Below, piece after piece: positions 43,640 through 54,846 of a DNA stretch of 64,000 nt (within the stretch, counting starts at the first letter, position 1; each line of letters starts with the position of its first letter). The stretch covers positions 992,001-1,056,000 of the forward strand of contig JARKIF010000021.1 in NCBI GenBank assembly GCA_029378245.1, read 5' to 3'. The notes under the pieces were generated by a model. It ran no database searches. It was given only the letters and a program-made list of their open reading frames with translations, and was not told the DNA's origin. The DNA comes from Roridomyces roridus (lineage: Eukaryota > Basidiomycota > Agaricomycetes > Agaricales > Mycenaceae). A program made the translations under genes and the position numbers.

Positions 43640-44040
43640 GAGCCAGCTCATTTTTGCGATTCTGGGGGCTGTATGGGGCGGCTTTTGTGCCTGCTTGTGG
43701 CCCCTGGCTGGTGGCTAGCAGGCCAGCTCGTTTTGGGCATTTTCATGGCTGTACAGGGCAGTTTTCGAGCCTGCTGCTGGCTCCTGGCTGGTGGCTAGTA
43801 GCCCAGCTCGTTTTGGCGATTTTCACGGCTGTACGGGGCGGTTTTCGTGTGGCCCCCTGGCTGGTGGCTAGCAGCCCAGGTTGTTTTGACCAATTTTGGT
43901 GCTGTACTGTCTGGGGCGGTTTTTGTCCCTGCTGCTGGGCTGCTCATAGTCAACTCGCTTTTGCAATTTTACCACAATTATGGGCTCATCTTTGGGCCTC
44001 TTCCTACTGCTGGGCTAGTAGCTGATGGCCAGTCCAATTG
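43640..44040. repeat. Tandem repeat, about 80-bp unit, five copies
   Basis: Units begin CCAGCTCGTTTTGG and include GGCTGTACGGGGCGGTTTT and CCCTGGCTGGTGGCTAG. Copies start near 43644, 43724, 43804, 43877 and 43952, increasingly diverged. One reading frame stays open through it by virtue of the repeat. Confidence 0.7.
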
Positions 44041-44341
44041 TCATATTTCCTATCCAATTGACATTGGGTTTCATATCCAGCTTGCTTTTGCCATTGTGGC
44101 ACATGTACCATACAGCTGGTCCCAGGTCATGGATAGTGGCTGACAGTATGCTTGCTTTTTGTATCCTTCTCGTGTCTGTTGTTGCATTACTATTAGTATT
44201 AGCCAGGGTGATTCTCGCCATACTTAAACAGCCGTGTTGGCACATATGCTAATAGCAATCGATTGAGGGACAACAACCTTCAGGAATTAATTATACAAGA
44301 CACCATACCAGCTGGAAAATTTGGCTGGTCTGCACCATGGG

Positions 44342-45777
44342 TGTTACGTCCCGTTCCATTTTCACCAACTCCGGACCACTCGACCCAACTCCGGTTCCGG
44401 CTCCAACAAATCCGGATCAATCTTGACCGGACTCCGGTCCTCGTTCGGACTTTTGCCCTTCCTCAATTTGTTACGTCCCGTTCCAACTTCATCCAAACTC
44501 CGGACTCCGGTTCCTTTGACCGGAGTTCCGGTTCCTTTGACCCAACTCCGGATCCATCCCATCTGTCAGGCCAAGTCCTGCTTCTCGGACTACACCGGGT
44601 ATTTTGGTTAATCACATGAAAAAGGAACCTTGACAGGATATTCATCTGACATGCTCTAGAGTGACATCCACTTGATCACTCCGTGCGGGCTTAATCACCT
44701 TATATCCACTTAGCCGGTTATGTCCGTTCTCAAGTCTATTTTAGTGTCTTGACAAATATCTCTCACACTTAGTATATAAGACTTTCCTTTTGTACTCGGT
44801 ACGGCAGTTGGAATATTAACGTTCCTGGTCTATTCGACCTTGGCTGCTCCGAGCCCTCCTCTCCTCCTTTCTCGTCTCATCCGGATTGCTTCCCTTGGAA
44901 GTAGCGTAGGGAACCCGGTCACCCTGGGTCTTTGTGGTGTCACCGGTTGGACTCCATCTCCCTCCTCCGACTTTTCGTCCCTCTCCGGAGTCCTTCGTCC
45001 CGGAGTTCCGGTCATTCTTACTCCGGTCGTCCTTATCCGGGATTCCAGTCAGCCTCGGATCCGGCACCTAACAAAGGCGGTATTGTTCGGCGTCATGTTC
45101 ACGAACAGCGTCATCGCAAAGTCGAGTACGTTGATGTCGACGGCCAAGCTCGGGTGGACCGGCGAGCAGGGAAACAATCCCGCTCGGAGCAGCGTAGCTG
45201 GGGCGGGCGAGCACTTGCAGATGTCGACGCGTTGATGCTCAATTGCTTGTGAAAGTCAGAATACATCGTAAAGGTTTCAAAGCACACGCACTATAAAGTC
45301 ATTTTTCATTGAAAAATATCTGGCTCAAGTGGTAGGCGGAGACGATCCAGTCAGCACAAGTGCAGGTCACATGTCAGGCTATTTCGGCTTGACGCAAGTC
45401 CAAGACACAGATCACATGATCTCAAGTTGAGTGAGACACAAGACAGAGACGCAAGTGGCAAGTTGAGACGCGACTCGGAGATGCAGGTCACATGACTTCC
45501 AAGTTAGGTTCTATGAGGAAATTATGTGATAGAGATAATTTGAAATACCAAAACTGGAAATTTCCTCATTAGGCCATGTTTTGGCTGCTGGCCTTTGACA
45601 TGTTTTGAGATTCTACCAGATGGGCAACTGGGTCTTTGTGGTGTCACCGGTTGGACTCCATCTCCCTCCTCCGACTTTTCGTCTCTCTCCGGAGTCCTTC
45701 GTCCCGGAGTTCCGGTCATTCTTACTCCGGTCGTCCTTATCCGGGATTCCAGTCAGCCTCGGATCCGGCACCTAACA
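44342..45777. mobile_element. LTR retrotransposon remnant
   Basis: A 732-base LTR (44342-45073) starts TGTTACGTCCC and ends CCTAACA, with a TATATAAG promoter word near 44775. Its last 150 bases recur at 45628-45777 with one or two mismatches, as a 5'-truncated second LTR. ATGGG is found on both outer sides (44337-44341 and 45778-45782), a 5-bp target duplication. Only about 550 bases of interior remain, without polymerase motifs. The element was deleted internally after insertion. Confidence 0.65.
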
Positions 45778-45782
45778 ATGGG

Positions 45783-46310
45783 CACACATGCTCACTGTGG
45801 GTATACCCACCATCTCATTTGCAAGGTGAGCATACTCACCGTGGGTATACCCACCATGCCATTCGCAAAGTGGGGATACCCGCTGTGGGTATACCCACCA
45901 TTCCATTTGCAAAGTGGGGATACTCGCTGTGGGTATACCCACCTCACATTGGACAGAGTGGGTATCCCACCGAGGGTATCCCGAAAAAGGTGAGGACCCT
46001 CACGGTGGGTATCCCCACTCCCACCAACGCAAGGTGGGTATCCATCCCCACCCACTGTGTTTTTGGCAAGGTGGGTATCCCCACTCTCTCCTGTTTAGAA
46101 GTGGGTACACCCACCTCACAAAGATGGAGAGGTGGGTGTACCCACTTCTAAACAGGAGAGAGTGGGGATACCCACCCTTCCAAAAGCACAGGTGGGTGTA
46201 CCCACTCCCCTGCCCCAGCAAGGTGGGTATACCCACCGAAACCATGATTCTGGGTAGGTATACCCACCTCAAGTTCTTCTTTGTGAGTATACCCACCTGG
46301 CTCTGTTCTG
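45783..46310. repeat. Large array of short palindromes, GTGGGTATACCCAC family
   Basis: At least 18 palindromes of 12-16 bases. In the first 230 bases the centres alternate at 15 and 29 bases (45801, 45830, 45845, 45874, 45889, 45918, 45933, 45962), a 44-base double unit. Core variants are GTATAC, GGATAC, GTATCC and GTACAC. Spacers are mostly CATTTGCAAAG-like at first, then become unrelated. The array starts directly at the ATGGG duplication of the LTR remnant. Confidence 0.8.
46070..46176. repeat. Perfect 48-bp inverted repeat, 11-base loop
   Basis: 46070-46117 and 46129-46176 are exact reverse complements, separated by ACAAAGATGGA. Each arm holds two of the palindromes of the array plus CTCTCTCCTGTTTAGAA. 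Transcribed, it would form an uninterrupted 48-bp hairpin. Confidence 0.85.
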
Positions 46311-46330
46311 GCTTCAAGCCACAAAAGTTC

Positions 46331-46652
46331 AGTGGCACAAAAAGAGTGCTGAAGCGGGAATTGAACGGTTGACCACAAACACTGATGGGACCAGGCAACT
46401 TTACCACTGCGGCAACAAGGCATTGCAAATAAGTAGAGCATGATTTTCTAGGTGCGTCCCTTCCCATGAGAAATCAAACGAAAGAAGGTGAGTCCCAAAA
46501 AGAATGCCAGACCCAGGAATTGAACTGGTGACCATAACTGTTGACACATTGATTACAAGCAAGCGAGTTACCACTGAGCCAGAAAGACATTGGCAGTGGT
46601 TCGAGTACGAGTTCCTACCTGCGTCCCTTCCACTGAGAAATCCAAATAAAAG
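46331..46652 (-). repeat. Two tandem tRNA-derived SINE-like copies
   Basis: The two units (about 46331-46485 and 46491-46652) share AAAAAGA-TGC, GGAATTGAAC, TTACCACTG and TGCGTCCCTTCC-ATGAGAAAT. On the minus strand each has an A box (GCAGTGGTAA; CTCAGTGGTAA) and a B box (GTTCAATTCC) 45-60 bases apart. That is the Pol III promoter layout of tRNA-derived SINEs. Confidence 0.55.
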
Positions 46653-46873
46653 AAACCTACAAGGTACGCCTTTGCAACTCAATCCTCTCCATAGAATATC
46701 TGTACAAAGAAGCAGGCTGTCAATCAACTCGGCATTTCCGAATTCGATGATTGCTGTGCTGACCAAACAATGTGCCACAACAACCGATATCGTCCGAATT
46801 AGGCAGTTTTCTTGGAATCAATGCAGGAGGTCAAGCAAGTATCATATTAGACATGTATACATATTCCATATTC

Positions 46874-48387
46874 TCAGAACTTCAAGAGTTTTCGATAAAA
46901 CGCTGCCACCTTGGCTTGCTCATCCGTCAAGATCGGCACGATACCTTGGGGCAACGGAATCCATTCCTCCCCGTTGGAAACCTCCACGCTCGCATATTCC
47001 TCCGCTGCGAAGGTCTTGCCCGCCGCCACAGGACTCAGATCGTCCACAGGGAATGGCTTGGAGCGCCGCGTACCGTTAACCCACCGGCACATCGTCGGTG
47101 CGACCGGACTGGACTCTCGCTCTTCGCCGTGATTGATCGCAATAGGAAGGGTAAGGCAGGAGGTCGAGGGAGCGCCAACGTCCCCTTGAGTAATCGGGGC
47201 GGGAGGAGTGGGACGCTTCGGGGCTGGTTCTTCCTCGGGAGGACCCGCGGCGGCTCTCTTGCGGGAAGGCTGCGCGCTACCTGAAGGACGTTCCTCCTCC
47301 GTGTCCGCTGCTGCTGCCTGTTTCTGACGAGGCCGGCGGGGCAGCGGGCGCTGAGGACGCTCTACCCTATCGTCCTCCTCTTCGTCCTGCACGCGCGCAT
47401 CCTTGTCGCTGTCACCGTCTTCCTCGTCGCTCAAATCGACGCCACCGAGCTGTTTGATGAGCTTGGGGGCATCCTTGGCGTAGAGGAGGGTCGACCCGTC
47501 GACACCCGTGATGATGGGTACCTTGGCCAGAGCCGCGCCCTCGAGCGCCATTTCCTCTGCGTCATTGTCAGATTAAAGTGATATATCTGGAGAGTAGCTG
47601 ACTCACCCTCACTCCACGACTCAATTTCTACCGTATCATCGTCGTCGTCTTCCTCATCATTCTCGCCGTGGTATTTCGCCTTCATTGCCTCCCAGAGCTT
47701 GTACCATTGTTTCTTGGCGTCGCCCTTGATGCTCTTCAAGCTGAAGGACTTGTCCGGGTGTGAGCTCTTGAGCGCAATCGGCCAGTTCTTGATGCGCAGG
47801 TGATAGGTAACTGCGACATCGGCGAACGTCCAAGAGAACTGCGACTTTCTCATCAATTTTGAAGGAGGCTCTTCGTCGCGCTCGCGGAAAACGAGACCTA
47901 TACAATAGCGGTGAGAACGCCATCACGGCAAGGGTGGATGGCGACGACGTACAAGCACTATTCAGAAACAGACGCCCAATGGTGCGCGTGAATACGTCGG
48001 GCTTCTTGTCCCCAGGGTGCGGGGTGAAATCGATGATGACGGGCTGAGCATCGCTGCCTTCCGCCTCACGTCGCGCCATCTTGACCATTCTACGTGCAAT
48101 CAGTTGGGTCTCATCGGGGTGGACGTACAGACGCACCTTAGCATTGCTGAGAAGTCGAGTAGCTTGGTCTTGATAGCCGTTTCGTAGCTAGCGTGCAGGG
48201 TAAAGAAATCTGGTGAGCCACCCCAAATGACTGCCTCGGCCGTGAATGAATCGATGGCGAAGCCGAAGACGTCCACGTCGCTGGTCTGGTATGTCAGAGT
48301 ACTCTAAGAGAATATATTAGTATAAGACCCAAGTAAAGACGAGCGTGGTCTTACCTCCCGAATGAAAGGCTTAACGACCTTGTTCAT
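46874..48387 (-). CDS. Unknown agaricomycete protein with acidic/Arg-rich middle
   Basis: Five exons on the minus strand. From the ATG at 48387: MNKVVKPFIRE, then STLTYQTSDVDVFGFAIDS with FTAEAVIWGG, then ARREAEGSDAQPVIIDFTPH, then SQFSWTFADVAVTYHLRIK. The last exon begins ALEGAALAKVPIITGVDG, passes through a Glu/Asp run and an Arg/Pro-rich linker, and ends WIPLPQGIVPILTDEQAK at a stop at 46874. No domain is recognised, though similar proteins recur in agaricomycete genomes from memory. The start region abuts the palindrome-bearing repeat at 48444, so the 5' end may have been cut off. It lies tandem to a similar-style gene at 49281-52139. Confidence 0.5.
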
Positions 48388-48443
48388 GACAGCGCGTCCG
48401 TGGCCGCTTGCTTTCCTCCCCTCCAGAGCTCAGCCTGTAGTCC

Positions 48444-48542
48444 CATTATAATATGCACCGGTCCGCCCACAGGTGCATGTTATAATGTGCACCCTGCATT
48501 TCCATGGGTGGTGCATATTATAATGCGCACCCAACCGGCACA
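48444..48542. repeat. Three AT-core palindromes (GGTGCAT..ATGCACC)
   Basis: The words ATTATAATATGCACC, GGTGCATGTTATAATGTGC and GGTGCATATTATAATGCGC lie within 100 bases, about 38-48 apart. Each is an almost perfect inverted repeat centred on TTATAA. It resembles the other palindrome arrays in layout but not in sequence. Confidence 0.55.
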
Positions 48543-48919
48543 CCACTGCTGTACCAGCGGCTTGCCTCGGTTATTCCCACCACTGCCGGCACCTCGGCAA
48601 CCAATGCAGCTGTGCTGATGGCTTCCCGTTGGGGTGAATTACCAAATGGCAGTTCTCGGCTTATTGATACCAATCAAAAACAGTGTTCCGAATAAGATAA
48701 ATACTGTACAGTCAATATAAACATCACCAAACACCGCTACACCCAATTCCCGAAAGGGTAATAATGTATATGCCCTTCATCATTCCACCTCATCACTGGG
48801 CTCGAATCAGTACTATGCATCAAACGGACTCGGAATCAGCAGAAAAGAAGAAAAAACCAGGTGTGTATGCGCAAGAGAAAGTCGGTCATCAAAAGACAAG
48901 AAAAAGTTGAAATGGGTTG

Positions 48920-49005
48920 CACGTAACAGGATTCGAACCTGAGACGCCCCGTGCGAACCTTTGTCAGAGTGAACGCAGGCAGTCTAGACCACTGAGTCAT
49001 TATAG
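48920..49005 (-). repeat. tRNA-like Pol III segment
   Basis: On the minus strand an A-box-like TGACTCAGTGGTC and a perfect B box, GGTTCGAATCC, lie about 50 bases apart, with a 5-bp T stem (CAGG pair). The expected acceptor partner of TACGTGC is missing at the other end, so it is read as a SINE or tRNA pseudogene, not a working tRNA. Confidence 0.45.
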
Positions 49006-49280
49006 AATTGTCATCTAGGAATCTCCATCGAATCCATCGACCCCACTCATCACAGATGTGAAAAGACAATACATACAAGACAACACCACTACGCCGAGTG
49101 CCCAATAAGGAAGCTAATGCAAAATTGACATGTCAGCGGAAAACTCGATTCATATATGTCAACCATGTACATGAAAACACCTCTACCGATGCTTGAAAAG
49201 GAACGCGGGTGAAAACGAAAACAAGTACATGTAAAAGGCGATCAGCAATCCCGCATGTATGTTACCAGCACCCCACAGCC

Positions 49281-52139
49281 TCAGGTCTCGTCCGAGTCAT
49301 CATCGCCACCGTTCCCCTCCTTGACTCCATATTCATCCTCGCCGTTCTCCTCCCCCGCTTGTTCCATCTCCCGCTCCAGGTCTTTATCGTGCATATCCAT
49401 CTCCTCCTGCACAAGCCGCCGCTCTTCATCGGTCATCCCCGCGAAATCATCTTCTGCGTCTCCGAAGGGCTCGAAGAGTGGGTTGTCATGGCCATCACCC
49501 ATCTCGATATCCTCGTCGCGAGGCGGTGGGGTGGGGTCAGAGTCGCCAGCCGTGGGTGAGGTCTCGGGGATGGGCTTCTCGGAGCACGGCTGTAGGGAGG
49601 CAGAAGAGGGGGTGATTTGGAGTGCGTCTCCCACGCCCGATTCGGGATCGTCATTGACAGATGCAACGCTGGCGGGTTCCGTGCCGTTACTGGGTGGCGT
49701 TGGGACGGGAGATGGTGGGGCAGGGGTAGCTGGACCGTCTGGCGTCTTTTGGGTATCACCGGTGTTCTGCGTGGGGTCGGGCGTATTGCCAGGGATGGAG
49801 GAATCTTGTTCTCCGATTTCGGGCGCGGGTGCGGCGCTGTCGGTCGTGAGTAAAAACATGTGGTAAGTGCTGTAACTGACCTTTTGTACGCCGCTCGTGG
49901 ACGTGGCCGATCGGTACCCTTGGCTACCTTCTTTGCAGCAGGCTCCTCGTCTGGCTGGTCCGTGTCCTCATCGCCGCCTCGTTTGCTGGATAACAATTAG
50001 TGTCTACCAAATCATGGGAGAACGAGTGTACTTACCGCTTTGAAGCGCGCGTGGGTGCCTGCCGCGGCTCGATCTGCTTCTTCTTTGCCGCGGACTTCTT
50101 CTTTCCCTTCCCCTTCCCCTTCCCCTTCCCCGCCTCCGCCTCCGCCTCCTTCTCCTTCGCGCCCTCGTCGTCTTGCTGCTGCTTGGAGTCGTCTTCGTCC
50201 GCCGGATTCTCCTCCATCATCTCCTTGTAGCCGAAGATGAGGTCCTCGAGAAACCCGACAAACTCCTTGTCCGCCCAGAGACTGCGCAAACCCTCACCCA
50301 GCCCCTCACCCTCCCCCTGGCTCACAATCGACTGCCCCCACCATGCTGCAGCCCGCACCAGCATCGTCAAACCCTTGGTACCTCCTTTCCGCAACGGTGC
50401 CCAATCCTCCCACGTCACCGTCGACCCTGTTTCCTTCCAGGACCTCCTGCGCAACGCCTCGTCTTGACCATTAGGCATGATCGCTGCACACCACTCTACC
50501 AAGCGCGCTCCAAAACCACCCTCAAGCTTCTGGTCGACAGGTCTCCGGTGCTCCTTCTGCCACTGCCCGATCTCCTTGGGCCGAATCTTGCCCGGGTTTG
50601 GTAAAGGCTTTCCGTCAGCACGCGGCGCCCATCGCTTCTCAAACTCGACCATGAGAACGAGCAGCACGTCCCAGCGGGGACCCCAGTGCTTCTCGCCGAT
50701 ATACTCCCAGGCACTCTTGAGCTCACTGGGCCAAGAATCCTGGGCGACGGGGCGCACATCGGGCCACTCGTCTGCAGCAAGAGTGATGTCCGTCGTCATG
50801 GCAATGAGCTTGTCGAGATCGGGGGGAGTGGGAACTGTCGTGGTCACAGGAGGTGCCGTCGAGGACGTAGAAGGTGCGGCTGGTGCTGAGGACGACCCAG
50901 TCTTCGATGACGTTGCGGTCGTCGTGGGAGTGGTGGTCGTTGTGGGTGCGTCCTGGATTGTCGAGTCCGTATCCTTCTTGATTGCGCGCTTGCGGCAGGT
51001 TTCCTTGGCTATACAATGTGTATAATGAGTCAAGTTTTTTCTCCGGGAAGGAACACAATAACACTCACAGAACAATTTCCGCCCATAGCTTGTGATGTTA
51101 TTTTCCATCGCAGTGAATGCTTTGGGCTCGGCCTTGCCCCACGTCTTGTTCGTTTCATAGCCGCTGGTTTCGGAGAAAACGCTTTTGGTACGTTGTCAGC
51201 AGCAGCCAGCTTCCAAGAATTGAATGCACATACGTTCGGAGTCGTACCTCACCGTTCTGCTCGCCCACAGGCCCAACAGCTAGAATGATGATGGCCATGC
51301 CCAAGCGCTCGGCGAGAGCATCTGCAAGCGGGATTCCGACACCATCGAACGTTGAGTAAGCCCTGAATTAAATATGAGTCCTTCATGTCACGATGAAAAA
51401 GACAGGACACGCACTCGTGGTATTCTTCCGCAGTGTGCTCTACCATGTCATTCTTCTCGCGGAACTTCTTGACCTTCTCGGCGTGCTCAGTATCCACCTC
51501 CGCAATCAGCGCGGCCTTGAAATCCTCTGGCTCCGCATCCCAGCACTTCTGCGCGTAGGTCTGGCAGAACGACACGCGCATGTTGTCCCCCAACGTCGTC
51601 TTGGCTGCTTCCCACTCCTTGTCGAACCCCTTCTTTATCCGAGACGCGTAGTATTTCTCGGAATAGTGCTTGGCGTATGCCTTGCGACGGGGGACGCCAC
51701 CAGCACCCAGATGCTGCATCGTCTTGAGGATGGAGCTGATAGCGCTGCGGTGAAGTCGCTTCCCAGTGTACTTGTGCCGATATCAGTTGCCAAGTTTCTG
51801 AAAAAGATGAGTATTTGCCCTGGATTCGCAGAGTAGTGTACGTACCGCCCGAAGCTCCGCAAAAACCTCACGATAGTGCTTCTTCTCATCCTCGAGTGCA
51901 TCCCCGGTGAGTCCCTCCCTTTTATCGACTGGCTTCCAGTCCTCAATGTCGCCATCTACATTCTGGGTGAAGGGAAGGTCGATTCCATAGCGGGAGATGA
52001 ATTTCTTGGTGACATCATCGTAGAAGGGGCCGCGGTCGGGAGTGTGGAAGTCTGCCTCAAAGGATTCGAGGAACTTGAGTTTTTCGCCTTGGAAGCCAGA
52101 CGGACGGCCAGGTCGTTTGCCAGTTTTTTGTCGTCCCAT
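49281..52139 (-). CDS. Unknown agaricomycete protein, about 700 residues
   Basis: Start ATG at 52139: MGRQKTGKRPGRPSGFQGEK, then FYDDVTKKFISRYGIDLPF. After short introns come LGNWYRHKYTGKRL, ISSILKTMQHL and YYASRIKKGFDKEWEAAK, then AVGPVGEQNGEVR and ETNKTWGKAEPKAFTAMEN. The middle has a Thr/Ser/Pro linker and a domain with EWPDVRPVAQDSW and HWGPRWDVLLVLMVEFEKRW. The C terminus carries a Lys/Gly run (KGKGKGKGKKKSAAKKK), likely nuclear, and an acidic tail. I recall many agaricomycete paralogues that begin with a similar Lys/Arg-rich, FYDDVT-like block; no function is known to me. Intron phases are consistent throughout and no stop breaks it. Confidence 0.6.
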
Positions 52140-52942
52140 CGGAGTGAGGAGGATGTACTTTGATCGCTGACCAAGCAATCAAACTACAAACAAATCTCAA
52201 TCTCGACCTCCATGTACAGTGCCAAGCATTATCGTCCCACCAGTGAGTGAGGCTGCTGTTCTTTCTGCTTTCTTTTTGACATGTCTCCGACTTAGAACCA
52301 GTCGTATCTCGTGTCTCTACCTCCGACCCCACTGCCAAGCTAAGTACGTCGCACAGGTGAGGGAAATCCCATCGACGCACGCTCGTCTCTTGTACACTGA
52401 TACCCTTTTCTTTCAGTCCATAAACGTACATGCAGCTCCTTCCCGTCCCTCCTCTACCATGGGCTCCGCGCGCTGATGAGTCCGAGAATTGGTGGGATAT
52501 AAGCAATTGAGGTGTAGGGGGCGGTGTGGGAGGGGATCGGGTGGTAGATTGTGTGGTGAGTTTCATGTGCAAATGTATCCTCGTATCTCTACAATGCTAC
52601 TCTTTCAATTTGACGCGACAGAGCCGACTCTCAACGAAGATAGCCTTGCATAGCCACTGCATACATCCTAATCTTACCATCACTCTTCTTCGTAGAGTCC
52701 AGGGACGCGTAATTTTTCAAGCTCAATTGGACTGAACGGGTAAGTATCAAAATTCCAAGTTGCTTTGGATTGATTTTTAATGCCCTCTGTAGAGCCCGAT
52801 TTCTTGCAACTTGAGATCAAATACTCATCTCCGCATCAAAAAATCATCAAAATCTTTTTGACCTCGATGCCCACTTTCATGCAGGGTGAGTGGGTTCCAT
52901 TCTCTACTTTGTTTCAGTCTGAATTCCTTCTCTTCAGCCCCC
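52140..52942. other. Divergent promoter region
   Basis: Lies between the minus-strand gene ending its 5' side at 52139 and a plus-strand gene. Several short frames, none with a domain; no repeat noted. Confidence 0.35.
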
Positions 52943-53812
52943 TGCCCCCGTCGTAAACGTCATCATGGTCGAAGGATGCGTCTTGCCCGTTTCCTCCATC
53001 TGCGTGTCGTGCTCGCCGCAAGCTGGGAGGTACCCACTTGTGCGTACATTTCTTTCTCTCCTCATACACTAATCACTCGTTCTCCTAGCTCATATCACCC
53101 GCGACGACATCCTGTACCACATTGATTTCAATCGCACACATCCGTTCTTCCACACACCGACTTCGGCACCTCCCAGTCCTCCCGTCAACATCGTCTCTCT
53201 GCCTTACCAGCCACCGGACCCGGTCAGAGGCGAATCTCCCGCGTGGCCCATGGGGTGTGGGTTATAGGACTGAGTAGGGCTACATTATCAATACACCGTA
53301 GAATCTCCAAATCAGAAACAAGTCGACAACGACTTGACTCCGATCACCGCACCCTCATGGTCTCCGCAAATCGCAGACGTCGCCATCGTCTCCGTTTGGC
53401 CAGTCTCAGTCAGCGCCTTGGTCAGTACATGCAGTCATTGCTCGTTCCTTTACTGAATTTAAAATCCTCACAGCGCAGAAAAAGAAACCTGCACCGAAAC
53501 AAGTCTACAGAACTCGTTCCGTGACGGCTCCCGAACGCGCATGGAGGGCATGGGGTGTTAGTGGTGGTGGTGGGTGGCCCAACGAGGCGTGGGTCCTCGG
53601 GTGACGACTACGTGGTCTCAGTGGATATCAGCATGCGGTGGAACGATTGGGACGACTCGGCCCCGGCAATATCGACCCCGAACATGTATTCTCACGAAAA
53701 AAACATTATTCGACCTCGTGTATCTCCATGCCCGCCCGCATTCCGAATTCGAATCCTCGCACAACAACGCTACTCAGAATACAGGCAATCACTGGGATTC
53801 TTGGGTGAATGA
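52943..53812 (+). CDS. Putative multi-exon gene, unknown function
   Basis: Exons that splice in phase read VVNVIMVEGCVLPVSS with two Cys pairs, then PHITRDDILYHIDFNRTHPF and PPVNIVSLPYQPPDPVRG. Next come DLTPITAPSWSPQIADVAIV, KKKPAPKQVYRTRSVTAPER, AWGVSGGGGWPNEAWVLG and MRWNDWDDSAPAIST. The amino-acid make-up looks coding (Trp- and Pro-rich, few Cys), but the first exon and some borders are not certain. No family is recognised. It ends tail-to-tail with the minus-strand gene at 53849. Confidence 0.4.
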
Positions 53813-53848
53813 GGGCCGGACCACATGCAGAATTGAAACAGGTGTACC

Positions 53849-54517
53849 TTAAGCTTGCCGGGGATCAAACACGGCAGCAGCGCGCGCTCGAGCCAGAGCC
53901 ACGGAAAGAGGGTGTTCACCCTTCCCCTCCTCGCGAGATGAAGGGCCTGGCGTCATGGGAGCATCAAGAGCGGCGTGTGCAAGCCGGCGTTCCAAAGCTT
54001 CCAGAAGCTGTTGGTCCTGGCGCTCTTGGCGCGCACGGCAGGCGGCGAGAGAATTGGTGCCGGGGACACATGTGGATGTGGGCTTCCTCGCAACCGAAGT
54101 CATCGGTTTGGAGGGGCGGGGCAGAGGTGTTCCAGCCGCACGAACAAGCGGCTCGCGTTGCCCAGGGACGAAAGTGTAGATGCGCTCGAGGTCGGAGAGA
54201 GGGTTATAGATCGAAGCATCCCAGTTGGGTGGTGCGACTAGCTTTCCAGGAGCGCGGGCGGCCTTGGCGGCGTGGTAATCCTTCCAATAGCCTTTGGAAT
54301 ATCGAATACGATTTTTAGGGCTTGATTCGTCGTGGGAAACGCGAGGCATGGGTGGTGGGGAGGAGCAGAGACGGATAGCCGATACGCCGGCGCTACTCCC
54401 CTTTGGGCGAAACGTGGTGCACCCGTCGTGCATGATGTAGCGCACTCGTCTATGCATTTCGACCAACTGGTTCAAAATTACGGGAGCTCCTCGAGCCTCA
54501 CAGCGCTGTCTACCCAT
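53849..54517 (-). CDS. Hypothetical protein, 222 residues
   Basis: A single open frame from ATG 54517 (MGRQRCEARGAPVILNQ). It has RIRYSKGYWKDYHAAKAARA and WDASIYNPLSDLERIYTF in the middle, then an Arg/Ala-rich helical end (LLEALERRLAHAALDAP). Basic and probably partly disordered. No domain is recognised, and a chance GC-rich frame cannot be excluded, although the Tyr/Trp-containing middle argues for coding. Confidence 0.4.
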   Translation of the reverse strand: MGRQRCEARGAPVILNQLVEMHRRVRYIMHDGCTTFRPKGSSAGVSAIRLCSSPPPMPRVSHDESSPKNRIRYSKGYWKDYHAAKAARAPGKLVAPPNWDASIYNPLSDLERIYTFVPGQREPLVRAAGTPLPRPSKPMTSVARKPTSTCVPGTNSLAACRARQERQDQQLLEALERRLAHAALDAPMTPGPSSREEGKGEHPLSVALARARAAAVFDPRQA

Positions 54518-54846
54518 TAAACGAGTTGGATACTCTATGAATCAAGATTTTCATGTGCCGCTGTGAGATACACGGATTGTGGTGAGTCTGAATGCTCAGC
54601 ACCTAAACGAACATCTCATCTGACTGTCCTTTACACAGTCAATATATTTTTCAATTTGTAAAAATCACAAACAGGGCACAGAAGAATTCGTGTAATTGCC
54701 CATTCTGCTGGCGCCCGAGTCCCGTTTTAAATGCCCTACAGAGTCTGCCAGAAAAAATCGAAAATCTTCATCCGATTACCTATTGGGTGTTTCGGCAACA
54801 TCCGGTCCTCTCTTCCTCTTGACTTCCACACTCAAATTTCTCTCTC

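Larger units (their letters stand above)
48388..49280. other. Intergenic between two minus-strand genes
   Basis: Holds the palindromes at 48444-48542 and the tRNA-like segment at 48920-49005. No gene is seen. Confidence 0.4.

Noticed and set aside
43603..44025. 140-residue open frame
   Set aside because: It follows the 80-bp tandem repeat and has no start context, splice partner or domain.
45792..46467. Long open frames on both strands across the GTGGGTATACCCAC array
   Set aside because: They are open only because the palindromic repeats lack stop codons in those frames; the products are repeats of VGIPT-like words.
48920..49005. Functional tRNA gene on the minus strand
   Set aside because: A and B boxes are present but the acceptor stem does not pair and no proper anticodon arm can be drawn.
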